DNA of 64,000 bases, from positions 232,793-296,792 of the forward strand of contig JAJEKV010000344.1 of NCBI GenBank assembly GCA_021234155.1, written 5' to 3'. The notes below the pieces were generated by a model, which worked only from the letters and a program-made list of their open reading frames with translations, did not search any database and was not told the origin of the DNA. Below, in pieces: positions 45,668 to 57,864 of this stretch. This DNA is from Isoetes taiwanensis. Taxonomy: Eukaryota; Streptophyta; Lycopodiopsida; Isoetales; Isoetaceae. A program made the position numbers and the translations under genes. Each line of letters begins with the position of its first letter. Position 1 is the first letter of the stretch.

Positions 45668-45946
45668 CTATTGTATGGGCTTTCTAATCATGTCCTCTTC
45701 CAGCCTATCTGGTAGGCTTAGCTCCAGCAATTCTTGTTTGAATGAAGGGGGTTTTTGCACCCAATTGTTGACAACATAATGTTCCATCATTGACGTACTT
45801 GTGTTCCTTGAATGGAGGTTAAGATACTTGTTGGTCCCATGTTCTATTAATAACGCACTAGCCCTGTCATTAATAGTGCCCCATATTTTTAGCCTATATC
45901 CTTTTGCCATCAGCCCTTTATAATCTCTTAAAATGTCCCCCATCAA
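45668..45946 (-). CDS. Unassigned ORF, 92 codons
   Basis: The sequence (MMGDILRDYKGLMAKGYRLK, NDRASALLIEHGTNKYLNLH, QELLELSLPDRLEED) has a protein-like composition with balanced charges and no low complexity. I recognise no family. It lies directly downstream of the SINE candidate and could be an exon or transposon fragment. Confidence 0.25.
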   Translation of the reverse strand: MMGDILRDYKGLMAKGYRLKIWGTINDRASALLIEHGTNKYLNLHSRNTSTSMMEHYVVNNWVQKPPSFKQELLELSLPDRLEEDMIRKPIQ

Positions 45947-45959
45947 CCCTTTGCTGCCG

Positions 45960-47236
45960 CCAACTGAAGTAATACATCTTTAGCCCGTTCACCTAAATAT
46001 TTCATCTAGTTTGTGAATTTTTATTGTGTTGCTTTGGATCTTTGGATCTTTGTTATTTATCCAGGAGTTTGTGTAAAAGCTTATTACAACAACGAAATGT
46101 TATCAGAGTAATGTGTCATCCCAATTTGTATCAAACTCCTGATCCTAACTTGTCATTCCAATTTGGATCGAACTCCACGATCCTAACGCACATCATAGAA
46201 AAGCTGCAATTAGTAGGTAGTTGTACAAACCTATTAGAACTTTTCTGATATTGAAATTGAGTCCGAAGTCTGCACACAACATTGCCTGCACTTAGTAGCT
46301 TTTCACAAATGCAACAACCACAATACCGATTCGTTATGTGCAACATCCCTATAAACTACTAAAATCTTAATAAAACATAGCACAATATGTTTATAAGATG
46401 TTCAACTTTGTAAACATCACATCGAGATCCATGGTCAGCCTTTGTCATCGTTATCTTAAGACGCTATATAATTTATTATTTTTACAACAAAGACATAAAG
46501 CACATTGTATGCAATTTGTGTATATAAAGGGTAAAATCAAGTACTCAGTTTATGCATAACACGAAGAGGCACAAAATGAAGGGGCAACCTTCACATCAAT
46601 TAAACTAAAAATCATTGCATAAAATAAGGAGCTTTAAACTGATGAGTTATTCAGTGGTCAAAAGTATCACTTTTGCATGACCTCTTACATTATCAAATGA
46701 ACAACATATTGCCTAGAACATATGGAAACTTTTCTGGATTTGATGGACTTGCCTACAAAAGAAAAGCACTTCCATTCTTAATATGAAAGCATAAGATAAA
46801 AGATTATACCTTCGAAAATTCCTTTTTTTATGTTCCCTTTTTAATCATACGTTCAACATTAGTGTCTAAAAGGAATTGCTTGCTTATGACCAATTACATC
46901 TTCTAATGATCTCTTGGCCTTTGCAAGTTCAAGCTTCCTTATGGCCTAAGTTGTTTCACGAGTGCTCTGAAAGAAGATAAACACTGATACGAATTATGCT
47001 AACTGTATACAACCAATAATAAGAAGATAAGACATGGTATTAATTGAACTGTTTCAAGCTAGTCTTAAGAACATAGGCTTCATACCTTAAAAACACGCAA
47101 ATTTGCTCCTCTAGCCTCTCAAGCCGACACTTAAGAAGAAATTATTAGAAATCTACAGCAAAGTTAAGTTTTTATGTGATAGAAGATCGAGGACTTACCA
47201 ATTAGAGCCTATGCAATAGGCACATTCAGCTCTTTC
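45960..47236. other. AT-rich, no gene seen
   Basis: Short ORFs only. The phrase CCAATTTG[T/G]ATC[A/G]AACTCC is repeated at 46120-46180. The region leads into the PPR relic and may hold its decayed continuation, but I cannot align anything. Confidence 0.3.
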
Positions 47237-47610
47237 TCAAGTTTTATGACAGTAAAAATGAAAACATTTACCACATGGAAGGCCACCAAAGCAAGATTTC
47301 AAAAGACCAATAAATCTGATGACATCTAGCTGCAGACCATGTTCTTGCAATTGAATAAATACCTCTACTGCCTCTTTCAGGTTTCTATTGTGGGCATATC
47401 CAAACATTAGTGTGTTCCAGGCTTCATCCATGTTACCAAATTTAAAATACGTATCAACAAGGATATTCCCCATAAAATCTTCTAACATCATCCGAACTTC
47501 TACAATATATGCATGCATCCATTTTCCTAATTCCAATACTTCCTGAACATCGAGACCAATGTTATTGTCGAGTGAGAGGAGAAGATTAGAAACAAATATA
47601 AACTCAGTTG
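47237..47610 (-). pseudogene. PPR-protein fragment (PLS type), decayed
   Basis: The minus strand reads ELGKWMHAYIVEVRMMLEDF, GNILVDTYFKFGNMDEAWNT and LMFGYAHNRNLKEAVEVFIQ, followed by LQEHGLQLDVIRFIGLLKSC. These are recognisable pentatricopeptide blocks (G-K-x-hHAyi, N-x-LVD-Y-K-G, xxM-x-GYA-x-N). Parts are missing between MDEA and WNT. Such proteins act in organelle RNA editing or splicing. Only about two repeats remain, with no start or C-terminal domain. This piece differs from the Helitron-borne fragment at 27.6 kb. Confidence 0.65.
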
Positions 47611-48126
47611 AAAGCTTGAAAGGGTTAGAAGTAATCTCGAAAATGGATTGCCATTTGTGAAGTACCCATATTCAAAAGGGAAATTCTCCAAATCCAGTGT
47701 TTAAGAAAGATTTATTGCTCTTGCCTCTGGTGAATTCACTTGCACTCCACTGTACACTCTTTTAAATGGAGCTTCTCCATTGTGCACTCTTATAAGTGGA
47801 GCTTCTCCCGTGCGCAAACATAGAAAAATTTGCGGCAAACGTGGGAATGTTTGGACGTCAAAAATGGCCCTATCTTGTATTGAGGTAAGTGCCACAAATA
47901 GAGCGTGTGTCAATGTTGGAGACTCTCCCCTATCGCTTACGAGCTAATGTATCCCAGTAATTACTATGTTTCTAAAAAATATCAACTTTGAAAATGAAAA
48001 AGGCTCTAATAAAAGAGCCCATTATATTATATCTACGCTATCCATTAATCTACCAAATCTAAGACTATCAAGTCCATTTGCCTACTATTATTACACCTGA
48101 ACTATCCATTGCAGAAAAACTACCCA

Positions 48127-49560
48127 TTCTGGGAAGAGACTCGCAAGAGACACAAAACCGGCCGATAGATAGGCTTGTCATTCATCACAGCAGCAGTATA
48201 CAATGTTTTGAAGAATAGAGAGGGGTAGCCGACCATAGGAACAATAACGGACTACCCCGTAAAAAGAAATGTGCACAGGCAATATAAAAGGGTAATGGCG
48301 ACAACTTCTCATCGGGATAAAAAACCCCTTTTCGGGTTTTGAGGAAAACCCTAATGAGAAATGGTCGCCAACAACCTTGAATGTGTTGCTGGAGAACCGA
48401 GAGATGGGTTGATGGTGAACACAAATAAAGCAGGACCCCGGATGGCGGGCGGAATCCTTGAATGTGTTGCTGGAGAACCGGAAGGAGATGGGTTGATGGC
48501 AAACACAAATATAAAGCGAGACCCCGGAAGGCGGCGGAATCCAGCAGAATGGGGCTGAAGAACCGGAAAGGAGATGGGTTGATGGCGAACACAAATATAG
48601 CAGGACTCTAGAAGATGGCGGAATCCTGCAAGCAACACAAAGAACCCCTAAAGGACACCCGTGAATGGTTAGCGAAAAGCAAACATGCATGGCAATGATG
48701 AAGCAAGCCACACAACAATCTCCCAAGATATGAGCGATGAAAACAGATGAAAAAAAACACAACAGAAAAGAAATAGCATCACCCATAGGGTGGAAAAGCA
48801 TCACCCAACGGGTGGAGAACCATTATGTGAAAATATGCATCACCCTTGAGGTGGAAATAAACAGCATCACCCGCAGGTGGAGAATAATGCGGCATGATGC
48901 CGATGAAAAAGAAAACATGATTATAGCAAAACACCCAAGATGGACAACAACAAAGAGTGCAAAAAACATAAATGAAAAAGAGACGCATGCCCCCACGCAG
49001 CAGGGCGGGAAGGGAGGGAAGCAACAAGAATGGAAGAGGTGCTGCTGTGAGAAGACGCCGATAACCGGTCCCAAAAGGAAAGTGGCCTTATATAGTAGCT
49101 CGTTTCTTCCCAGAATGGCGATCCGAGGGCTCGGATCGATGCTATTCTGGGAAGGGACTCGCAAGAGACACAAAACCGGCCGACTACCAGAGAACTTCCT
49201 CAACTATAAGCCCAGTCGCTGCGAAACCTCCAAGTGTTGAGTCGGGTCACGAAGCACGTAGCGAGAGTGAGAAGAAGAGGAGTGCCGCGAAGCAAAAAAA
49301 AGCAGGACTTCGGAAGACGCCGTAAAACCTGGAAGCAACACAAAGAACCCTAAAAAACACCCGTGAATGGTTAGAGAAAAGAAAAAGAACATAGCAGAAA
49401 AAGAGAGAGCATCACCCAATAGGGTGGAGAAAAGCATCACCCAACGGGTGGAGAACAATCACATAACAAGAAATATGCGGCACCCTCGAGGTGGAAATAA
49501 ACAGCATCACCCGCAGGTGGAGATAGCATCACCCAAGCCCAAACGAGAATGTTTGCAAGA
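48127..49560. repeat. Complex tandem repeat, ~1.0-kb period with internal 90-bp units
   Basis: Blocks recur about 1016 bp apart: TTCTGGGAAG[A/G]GACTCGCAAG at 48127 and 49143, and CAAGCAACACAAAGAACC plus CACCCGTGAATGGTTAG at 48627 and 49333. The block AGCATCACCCAACGGGTGG occurs at 48797 and 49432. Inside the first copy, 48378-48630 has three ~90-bp units of GAGATGGGTTGATGG[C/T]GAAC with GCTGGAGAACCG and GGCGGAATCC. The short motif AGCATCACCC...GGTGGA is repeated at least seven times and forms small hairpins. The ORFs on both strands (up to 208 codons) are unrelated to known proteins and probably incidental. Confidence 0.75.
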
Positions 49561-49754
49561 TAAATCTACATAACAAAAGTCCATGTAGCGTCGAACGATA
49601 TATACTTCATATTCAAATAAAACTAAATATAAAATGCAAAAGCCATCAAATGCGACATGAAAATGCAAAACGCCGGGTCCAAGATATCATATGATCAACA
49701 TAGACACACGGGCAACGAGAGCTGTTGGATAGGCATATTCACGACTTATTCTTT

Positions 49755-50065
49755 GATTTGGACCGTAGATAGCGATCCTCGTTTGTGGGGTATGCTCGTA
49801 CAAGTTTTTTTATACTGTATAATGAGAGTTGCGAAATACTATAAGGTTTGAGGCAACGTACTCAATTGTGTTGATTTCATGCATGTATTATACTGTTTTA
49901 GGGGTATAAAAGGGGCTCTCGCTGCCCCGGAGTCATCCCCTATGTGAATATGCACCAAAACTAAAGGGGGTTTTAGGGGGAATTTAATTTAAAGTGTTGG
50001 ATGTAATGGTTTGTGTTAACTAACAAATTTTTTGGCCCCTTCGGGGCCTTGGGGATGGGTTAGAG
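49755..50065 (+). repeat. Dispersed hairpin element, copy 2
   Basis: This is the plus-strand counterpart of 24388-24690. It ends with the hairpin GGCCCC-TTC-GGGGCC (50035-50049). The same order of blocks is kept: GATCCTCGTTTGTGGGGTATG, GGGGCTCTCGCTGCCC, TGAATATGCACC and GGTTTGTGTTAACTAA. Confidence 0.7.
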
Positions 50066-51129
50066 ATGGATGAAGAAAGTTGATGTATCCAATCAAAGAT
50101 AATGACAACACATCAATAAGGTCTTCGCCATATGCGGTGGTGGTTCTTACTGATGGTGGGGACTAATTGAACTTGATCTTCATTTATAGGGTTCTCTGAT
50201 ATAGTAATAATGTTTGGATCAACATCGTGTTGACTTCAGATGTCAGAGGAATGTCATGTGGAATTGATGGATTGGAGATTCTATAGTCTGCATTAACATA
50301 AAGGAAAGAAATTGGTTAGATTGATATTAATTTAGAAAATAGAACTTTAATAGCGAAATAAAATTGAATCAAATAAAAGCTTTTGACATTGATACTCTAC
50401 AATAATGTTTTATTCACAAACCATTGCATGAACATCAACGTTACTCTGCAGTAACAATTGGTGAGGTTCATAAAAATCGATGACTTTTCTCATGGGTTTG
50501 CGACTTTGGTTTAACGGGGTGAAGAGAGAATGACCAATTTGGTGATATAGAGTAGGTTTCCTATAATGGTGGATTGGCGAGATCAAGGGTAGAGGTTTTA
50601 AGCAAGCTTGCTCTTGGCGTTCCGTGTTGTTACTCACAATGAAACCATTGTTTATCAATCCATATGATTTTGGATAGCTTAAAGGTAATGCATGATTCAC
50701 CTGCTGGTTCGATTTCAAACCTACAACATAAATGCATTCTTGTAGCCACCGTTTGACTGATCTGCATGATTCGGAAGGGCTGGAATAATTGCCTATTGTG
50801 TGTGCACAAGATCCGTTTGTTGATTGAAGCTAAAAATTGGGCTGCTATGAACAATCCGGGCAGGGGAATATCCAAGAGTTGGAAGCAAGCAGAGGGCCTA
50901 AACTCTAGACTCTTTTTGAATCTGCAGCAAATCCTAGAACAGATAAAGGGAAGGAAACAAAGGCGGGTTTTGCAACACTACATTATAGAACCAGGAAACC
51001 AATACCTTGTAGAAAAAACCAATATGCTAACTGAAGAAACATTAAAAACCAAATACCTTTGTAAGTGTGAGCAAAAAATCCACCTCATGGTAGCAAAAAT
51101 CCACTCGACAACAAGAATCAAGAGGGCAA
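50066..51129. other. Unassigned ORFs only
   Basis: A minus-strand ORF at 50410-50718 (PLSYPKSYGLINNGFIVSNN) and a plus-strand ORF entering the microsatellite from 50766 (EAKNWAAMNNPGRGISKSWK) look partly protein-like, but I recognise neither. Confidence 0.25.
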
Positions 51130-51300
51130 AGTACACATGCACATGTACACATGCACACACATGCGCACAGGCACATGCACTTGCACTTGCACATGCACAG
51201 TACACATGCACATGCATACACATGCATATACATGCACATGCATCTGCACACACATGCACACACATGCACATGTATGTGCATGCACGCATATACATGTTGC
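51130..51300. repeat. (CA/TGCACA)n microsatellite
   Basis: About 170 bases of CACATGCACA/CACTTGCACA-type repeats, alternating purine-pyrimidine throughout. It keeps ORFs open on both strands (Cys/His/Thr-Ala on plus, Met/Cys/Val on minus), none of which is credible. Such alternation favours left-handed DNA. Confidence 0.9.
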
Positions 51301-52525
51301 AAAGGTTCATGCTAAACATATATGAGAGAAAGACAACAACCCCAGGATTATTCCAACCAACGAAAAATCAACGGCCCCATAAAGGGTGCACTCTAGAAAT
51401 ACTATTTAGTACACCTAAACTAATACAACATAGCGAAATCATAGAAAAACCATGTGAAAAAACATATAAAAATCTAAAAGTAACCCCCTGTTATTGTGCT
51501 AGATATTGCACCCATAAGTTAAAAAAGCAAATGCTCGCGCATCATCCTAAATAATTGCAAACCAATTGAAATGATCCACATCAGAACAACCTCCTAGGAA
51601 AACACGTTTATAAGTAACTGAGGACCATGCAAAAATGCCTGAAAAGTCAGGAATAAATGCCCCCAATCATCCGAAACTCCAAGCCCCAAAATTCCCAGTA
51701 ATCCTAATAATATAGAAAACTCAATAGAATTTATATGCATAGAAAGCCACGTAGCAAGTACGCAAAATAGATAGCATAATGAGCCATACCCAGGTTCAAT
51801 TCCCACAACTGTTAATCCAAGAGCAAGCATAGGTGCAAAAGAAGTAAAAGGTCTTAACATAAAATCCATGACAGTTAATCAATGTAAACATGAATTGGAA
51901 TGTCAATGGAAAAATTGAGCAGTCTAATGTTAAACTCGAGTGGAGAGAGAGAGGTGGAAGGAAGACAAGACCCACGCATGGAAAAAACAAAATGGCTAGA
52001 AATGTCATTCTGATATGGACCACGTGCCCCTGAGGAAAAATCCACTCATAAAATGCCAAGATTAAAAAAGCCAACATAAATCAAAGGACTAAGTCAAAGC
52101 ACCCGCATGAAAACCGAGTAATCACAAATTCCTAAATGCACCCAAATGTTCAACTCCAAACATAAGTATAAGAAATTGAGCCATAAATGACAAAGTGACG
52201 GAAAACACGTCGTAAAATACTTAACTGGATTGAAAACATATTTCAAGAGGGAGGGAGGGAGGAAGGGAGAGAGGAAGAGAGAGAGAGAGGTTGATGTTGA
52301 GGCAAAAGCGAAAAGAAGAACCTATGACGTCATGATAGATGGGTCGCGTCCAACGAAGCAGGGAGAAGAGTAATATACTGCTAAGCAAAAAACCCCCAAC
52401 ATATAGAATACGTGGAACACAAGCCATGCAGCAATATCCAAAATAACTAAGATGGCATACACAAGTTAGGTAACAATATCGTAAACAACTGGGGTGACAT
52501 ACTGATATGGAGCAAGCATGGGGAT
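51301..52525. other. No gene seen; GA-rich simple repeat
   Basis: Positions 52250-52292 are a (GGGA)n then (GA)n simple repeat. The rest is AT-rich with short ORFs and no recognised element. Confidence 0.35.
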
Positions 52526-52702
52526 GTGACGACCATACTGGATATTCGTATCATACGAACACTATACTCCTATGTACAAAAGATGGTCGTCACACGGATG
52601 TAAGCTGTCTTGTGCAACTACCCTTTTGCATCCGTGTGACGACCATCTTTTGTACATAGGAGTATAGTGTTCGTATGATACGAATATCCGTATGGTCGTC
52701 AC
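52526..52702. mobile_element. Fold-back element: almost perfect 75-bp inverted repeat
   Basis: The arms 52526-52600 and 52629-52702 are reverse complements with a single one-base indel, separated by 28 bases. Each arm is itself bounded by GTGACGACCAT and its reverse complement ATGGTCGTCAC (then CACGGATG toward the loop). This could be a tiny inverted-repeat element inserted as an inverted dimer, or a MITE or small-RNA hairpin. The near-identity of the arms implies a recent origin or gene conversion. It contains no ORF. Confidence 0.85.
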
Positions 52703-53690
52703 AGGGGAGGGTCCACCTAAATGATGGAAAATATAATGTAAATGTGACTCGTAATGATGTTCCAAGTGTATATGTAAGGGGGGCATAGGATAACCTATAT
52801 AACCATTAGAAAATATCAAAGGCTATTAAAAGGCCATGATAATTAATACAAGGGGCATAAGATAAATAGGAACCTATCGAAAATATTCTTGTTATCATTG
52901 TAAAGGTTTGGAGCTCACAAAAAAGGAAAAGCCTTTATGTCAGAAGCAGAAAGGGTTATGTTCATAGTTGGGCCGACCCACCGACCTAGCTGACCTGCCG
53001 ACCTAGGTGGGACAAGGCCGACCTAGGTGGGAATTTTTTGCCGACCTACCGACCTATTACGCTTTTTAGTTTTACAGAGATAATTTGCAAACAACATGCA
53101 ACACATCTTCAGAAACCATAAATTCTAAATAAATAGCAAGATAGAAAGAAGACTAAACAACTTAGGAACAGCCAAATTATAATACAAGAAATAAGAACTA
53201 GGGTTAAAACATGCAATAGCGTCTCAATTAGTTTGTCCCCCGTCCCCCCCAAAATAGTTGAAAAAGTAGGTCGTCCCAACTAACTTCTTTGCCATGAGAA
53301 CATTTTGAAAAAAATTCTGCAAGAACCTCGGGCCAAAGATTCTATCCCCGCCGGTGGTATCGTGAGTAGGTCCGAAGCTTGTACCGTGAGGATGATCCCA
53401 TGAATCAAGACTTCTTGATGCGCCATGCCAAAATCGTGAACCTAATAAGTAAGTGAAAAACTTCTCAAATTTTTTTACAAAATTTCTTGCAAAGCAATGA
53501 AATGGAAGCTCTTTGTTAACTAATTGGAGCAATGTAAGATTTTCGCCGCTTTCTTATTGCTTAGTTGGATAAACTAGATAAACTTAGAGCATCTTTTTTT
53601 TTTCAGATTGAGACCACCTTGTTGAAGCCATCCCACAAGGCCAAAGATATCAGTAAGCATCAATCCTTTCTCTTCATCTTCATAGTTAAA
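52703..53690. other. No gene seen; short CCGACCTA repeats
   Basis: Positions 52975-53065 hold six CCGACCTA phrases, some as CCGACCTAGGTGGGA, which is partly palindromic. Otherwise nothing is recognised. The last part leads into the start of transposase copy 3. Confidence 0.3.
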
Positions 53691-56600
53691 CATGGGAGAT
53701 GAGGATGCAAGCAAGTCAAAGGGGAGAAAGAAGAGAACAGCAGAGCAAGAGACCTTAAAAAAGAGAAGACAGAGGAAGCGTAGAAATGAGGAAAAACATG
53801 CTATTATGCAAGAATGTTCCAATGCTTGGGTCGAGCAACACTAAAAAAAAGCATAGAGCCTTGGCTAATATTGTCTAAATCATTTATGAAGAATTGAATT
53901 GGACACCTAAACGAAGAAAGAAATTTTGAGTGACTTCATAAAGGAAAAAAGAAATCAAAGAATTTCTTAGTGTTAATTCAAGAATATGGGAGTTAAGAAT
54001 CATTTGATTGGCAATATTAGAAAAAGCATTTAATCAATAAAAGCTTCTACAAGCATAGATTCCATGGCTGCAAAGAAAAATGTACTTGCAATGGCTATTG
54101 GCAAGGATTGCACAGGTCAAATTGTTAGTAAAGAAGTTTGGGAAAAGTTTTGGGAGTCCATCCGAGAAATATTAAAATGGCAAGGAATAGACGTGAACAA
54201 ATAGATATTGATAAAGGTGGATGGGTCTTTTACAAAAGCATCCGTAAGGTTTGATTCAATTGGAGATGATGTTATTGGTGATTCGTGAGTTTTGGGATGC
54301 AAATACAAGGGTCTGCTAATGCGAAGGGCGTAGGAGATATAAAAGATTGGCAAAGAATATTAAATAAGAACATGCCACTCACTATTTGGAGGGACACTGG
54401 GTAATTCCCCTTCTCATTCTTTGAAGGAACTAAAATTATGGTTGGTAAGGTATTGTTAGTTGTGAATTGAGTTAGTGCTAGACAATGGTTACTGATCCGG
54501 GGTTAGTTAAAGTTACAGGAAACAATAAAGTTAGTTCTAGTCTGCGATTAGGTGTTATAGCGAGGGTCAGATTAGTTAAAGTTGCGGTCATGGCTAGTAG
54601 TCGAGGTTACAGCTTATAGTTCTGATTAGTTAAAGTTGTAGGTTACTGATCAGTTAGTTCAAGTTCCAGTTACAAAGGGGGTTCCAGTTGCATTCTGGGG
54701 TTCCAGTTGCAGGTTCAAGTTGCAGGTTGGGGTTCCAGTGTTGTGATTCTGCGATTTTTGATTCTGATTTTGATTTGTTACAAGGGTGGTCCGATCACAG
54801 TTATAGTTAGAGGTGGAAGTTGTAGGTGATAGATGTAGAGACAATAACAGTTATAAGTAGATGCTAATAGTTTTAGTTGCTGTATCAATTCAGTCTTAGT
54901 CTTCAAACTTGAGCATCTTTGTCCACTAAGTTATAGCTTTAATTCAGGGGTATTAAAGAGTGGCTAAAATTCGCCAAATGGCTATTTTTTAGACTTTTAG
55001 TCAAATTTTGTGGCTAAAGTTAATAAAGATCATTTTTTGAAGAACTAAATAATTTAGCCATTCCAAAAGGGAAAAAAATTTGGACACTTAGAGTTTAGCC
55101 AGGTTTGGCTACATCATGGCATACTAAATTGCCTTCTTTGAAGCTGATTATACGCACCCTAATCAATTCAAATAGCCATGTTGAATCCATTCAGGGAACT
55201 CTTTAATTTAAGAAGTAAGTCATTTAGCTATATCAATCATGCTTTGATGGATATTGAATTTGAATCTATAAGTCGTTTAGGTTAAAAGATTGTTTTAAAG
55301 AATGTTCATGTGAGTGAGCATTTTAAGCTCTAAGTAATAGTGTTTTATTCTTGCAAACAAGTTAGCCATTTAGATGCATTTGACCCCGACATAAATACGT
55401 GTGTTCCCTCAAATGGTATTATTTGCTCCTTATGAATTGTACTTTGAATCTTTGTTATTGTTTTGTAATGGAAGCATATTGAATCGCTTGTCATTCATGT
55501 GATAAGGAGTGCCTTTAATTTGAAGTTAAATAGTTACACTTTTAGCCACCAACCAAGAAAAAATTAAGCCAATATAAGAATTTCAGATCATATAAATTTT
55601 ACATTTTAGCCAAGTGGGAAGATAACTAAAGGGTTTTATTTTATCAAATTTCGCCTAATAAAAATTTTATGAACTTTTATTTTCAAAGGTTTAGCCAACC
55701 TTAATTTGAATAGAAAAACATTTAGGACCCTTAAAATTTACCCCGGCTTTAATTAGGTTTTTCATTTGTGAGGTCTTGTTGTATCCAACATATGGTTATG
55801 TAAGCTCACTACTCTTATTGTTGTTGTAGTCTGTTTCTTAAGTTCAAAGAGCAATATCCAGAGGTGCGATCCGCCAAAGAGCTTTTGAGAAATTAAAGCC
55901 ATGGTATGTCATGAAGTTGAAGCAATTCAACTCTTGTTGTTGCATACATCATGTGAGGCTACAAATGCTTTTGGATGGTTTTAATAAATTGCTGAGGAAC
56001 CAGCATGTGAATGAACTGCAATTGTGCATGTGAAGTATGTGGAGCAAGAGAAGAAGAAGTTTGTTTCGGCCAAGACAAAAAGTATAAGACAACTTCTGAG
56101 TTGTGGCAGTCTATTCTTTGCCCAAGAGAGGAAAATCAAGAATTTCAAAAAAGATTGCATATCAAAGGCTTTGTAGCACTTGTGGTATCTCTCAGGTTGT
56201 TTTATATGCCCACTAGAGTTATCAAATGAAGGATCTATTAGTTGGGGAGTTGGGATTATGAGGAAGGTGGTACAAGGATAAGAAAGGAAACCCAAAGAAG
56301 GTTCTAAAGCTTTTATGGAGAGAGAACCACTTAACTTTAATTCATATAAATTGTTGAGAGGTTGGATAAATTTCCTTTGCATAGTTTGAGGGCACAAGTG
56401 GCGAGGCAAAGCAAGTTCAAGGAGTTGTTGGAAAATCTTCCTCAGGTATTCTTGTATCGTGAAGAGTGGACTTTTTGCCGAATTTTTCTATCCAGGCAGA
56501 GAACCAAGTGCAATCTCGATATTGGACTAGTATACGATTACCATCTTGGTGCATATTCGTACTTTGGACCCTATGTCGTGGATGTAGTCAAAAGACACTC

Positions 56601-57712
56601 ATTATTATATCTGATGATACAAAGCACGATACACTGTTTTTGTTCAGCATGCATTTATGATGCATTATGAGTTTATGAAACAACAAGGTATAGATCCGTG
56701 ATAAGACCGGGTCTTTCGGGATGGAGCAAACATCCGCGGTTCAAAGCGGCAAGACCCTTCTACTTTGTTTGGAAGGTATGCGATTTGCCACACAAAATTG
56801 AGATGATGTGGAATTTTTTTGGCTCAAACCATGGGAAGGGAGAGCATGATGGCAAAGCCGAGTAATTAAACGGTGGCTTAGGGGAATTGATGAAGAGAGT
56901 ACAGTCCATAAAAATTGAAAATGCAAAACATATAGTTAAAGCAGCTGAGGGATGGTTTTTCGTCTAGTGCTCCATCTTCTAGTTTGAAAAAAAACCATGA
57001 GAAGATGGTTTGGGAAGTGGTGGGGTGAAATGAACAACCTTTGGGCATTAGACACGTGGAGGACACAAGGAACATTCATTACGGGTTCATGCATTCAATT
57101 TAGAATGCCCCACGCGAATTGCATGTAAGACGTTTGTCTTGCTTTTGTGCAAATTGCTTTGATGCGTAATGGGAAAAATGCATGAACAAAGAATATGTAG
57201 ACGATTGGGAACTTGTGATTATTCAACCAAGCAATGTTCTACGTGATGAATATGGAGGAACATTAAATCTCAAAGAACAAGATTCTTGAAGCCATCTACT
57301 GTTCTAAAAGATAGCATAGGAGTAGGCGACAATTTTGCTGTTGCTGCTCCAAAATATAATGAAGAGGGAGCACTATTTTGGTTGGTGTGTTGTACAAAGA
57401 CAGCGTATGTTGTTAAGGAAGACTTTGAGGTAAATGGGCAAATATTTTATGCAGGAGAGGAGCTTCTTGAAGGTATTTATTATAAAAAGGCACCAAGATC
57501 ACGTTCAAAAGCTTATATCTATTGTTCGGGACGAGCCAAAAGCCATAGTCTACACAAGTCAAGTTTGTGCAATTAAATTGGTCATGCCACAGGCAAAACA
57601 TCGATTGAAGGGAAACCAGGTTGTATACACACTTAGTGAAGCTGATAGTGAGAAGATTTTAGACAATCTCCCCGATGTTCTATCTGATGATGAAGACTAG
57701 GTATCTGACTCT
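53691..57712 (+). pseudogene. Transposase-like gene, copy 3 (most complete, decayed)
   Basis: The ATG at 53691 starts MGDEDASKSKGRKKRTAEQE and a strongly basic stretch. AAKKNVLAMAIGKD follows (54070), then ANTRVSANAKG (about 54295), an AT-rich intron-like gap to 55850, KFKEQYPEV and NSCCCIHHV (55929-55955), CNCACEVCG (about 56019), an LWQSILCPREEN block (56101), IIISDDTKHDTLF (about 56602) and MMWNFFGSNHGKGEHDGKAE (56803-56862). The C-terminal part has YVDDWELVIIQPSN (about 57199), EELLEGIYYKKAPRS (about 57460) and ends SEKILDNLPDVLSDDED at 57700. Motif order equals copy 2. The block around SDD-x2-HD and HGKG-x-HDG recalls KDZ (Zisupton-like) DDE transposases; the C-terminal domain is unidentified. 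Several stops and frameshifts inactivate it. Confidence 0.65.
57286..57700 (+). pseudogene. C-terminal conserved domain of transposase copy 3
   Basis: Two overlapping frames read FAVAAPKYNEEGALFWLVCC, DFEVNGQIFYAGEELLEGIY and VYTLSEADSEKILDNLP. The equivalent region in copy 2 (minus strand, 16455-16165) reads VENDFKQNGNLFMRGETVVE, GIYYRKKPRS and EEKILENLP. The pattern (hydrophobic strands, FWLL-C, EGIYY, Y-x-L, EKIL-NLP) is more conserved between copies than the intervening sequence. It looks like a small beta-rich module such as a BAH- or chromo-like reader, but I cannot name it. Confidence 0.5.
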
Positions 57713-57864
57713 ATCAGATTTGTCTTTTTTTTGGCTATGTACCATATTTCTGATTTATCAGATTTATCAATTAATGCGGTTATCAATAAAGTCTTTGTCA
57801 ATTGCATGTTATTTTGGAAGAGTAAACTGGAATTTTAAATGCATGGTTCTGTTTAGGAGTTTAG

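Noticed and set aside
50766..51554. 262-codon plus-strand ORF and the overlapping minus-strand ORFs
   Set aside because: The middle is translated (CA)n microsatellite (Thr/Cys/His/Ala), which stays open in several frames on both strands.
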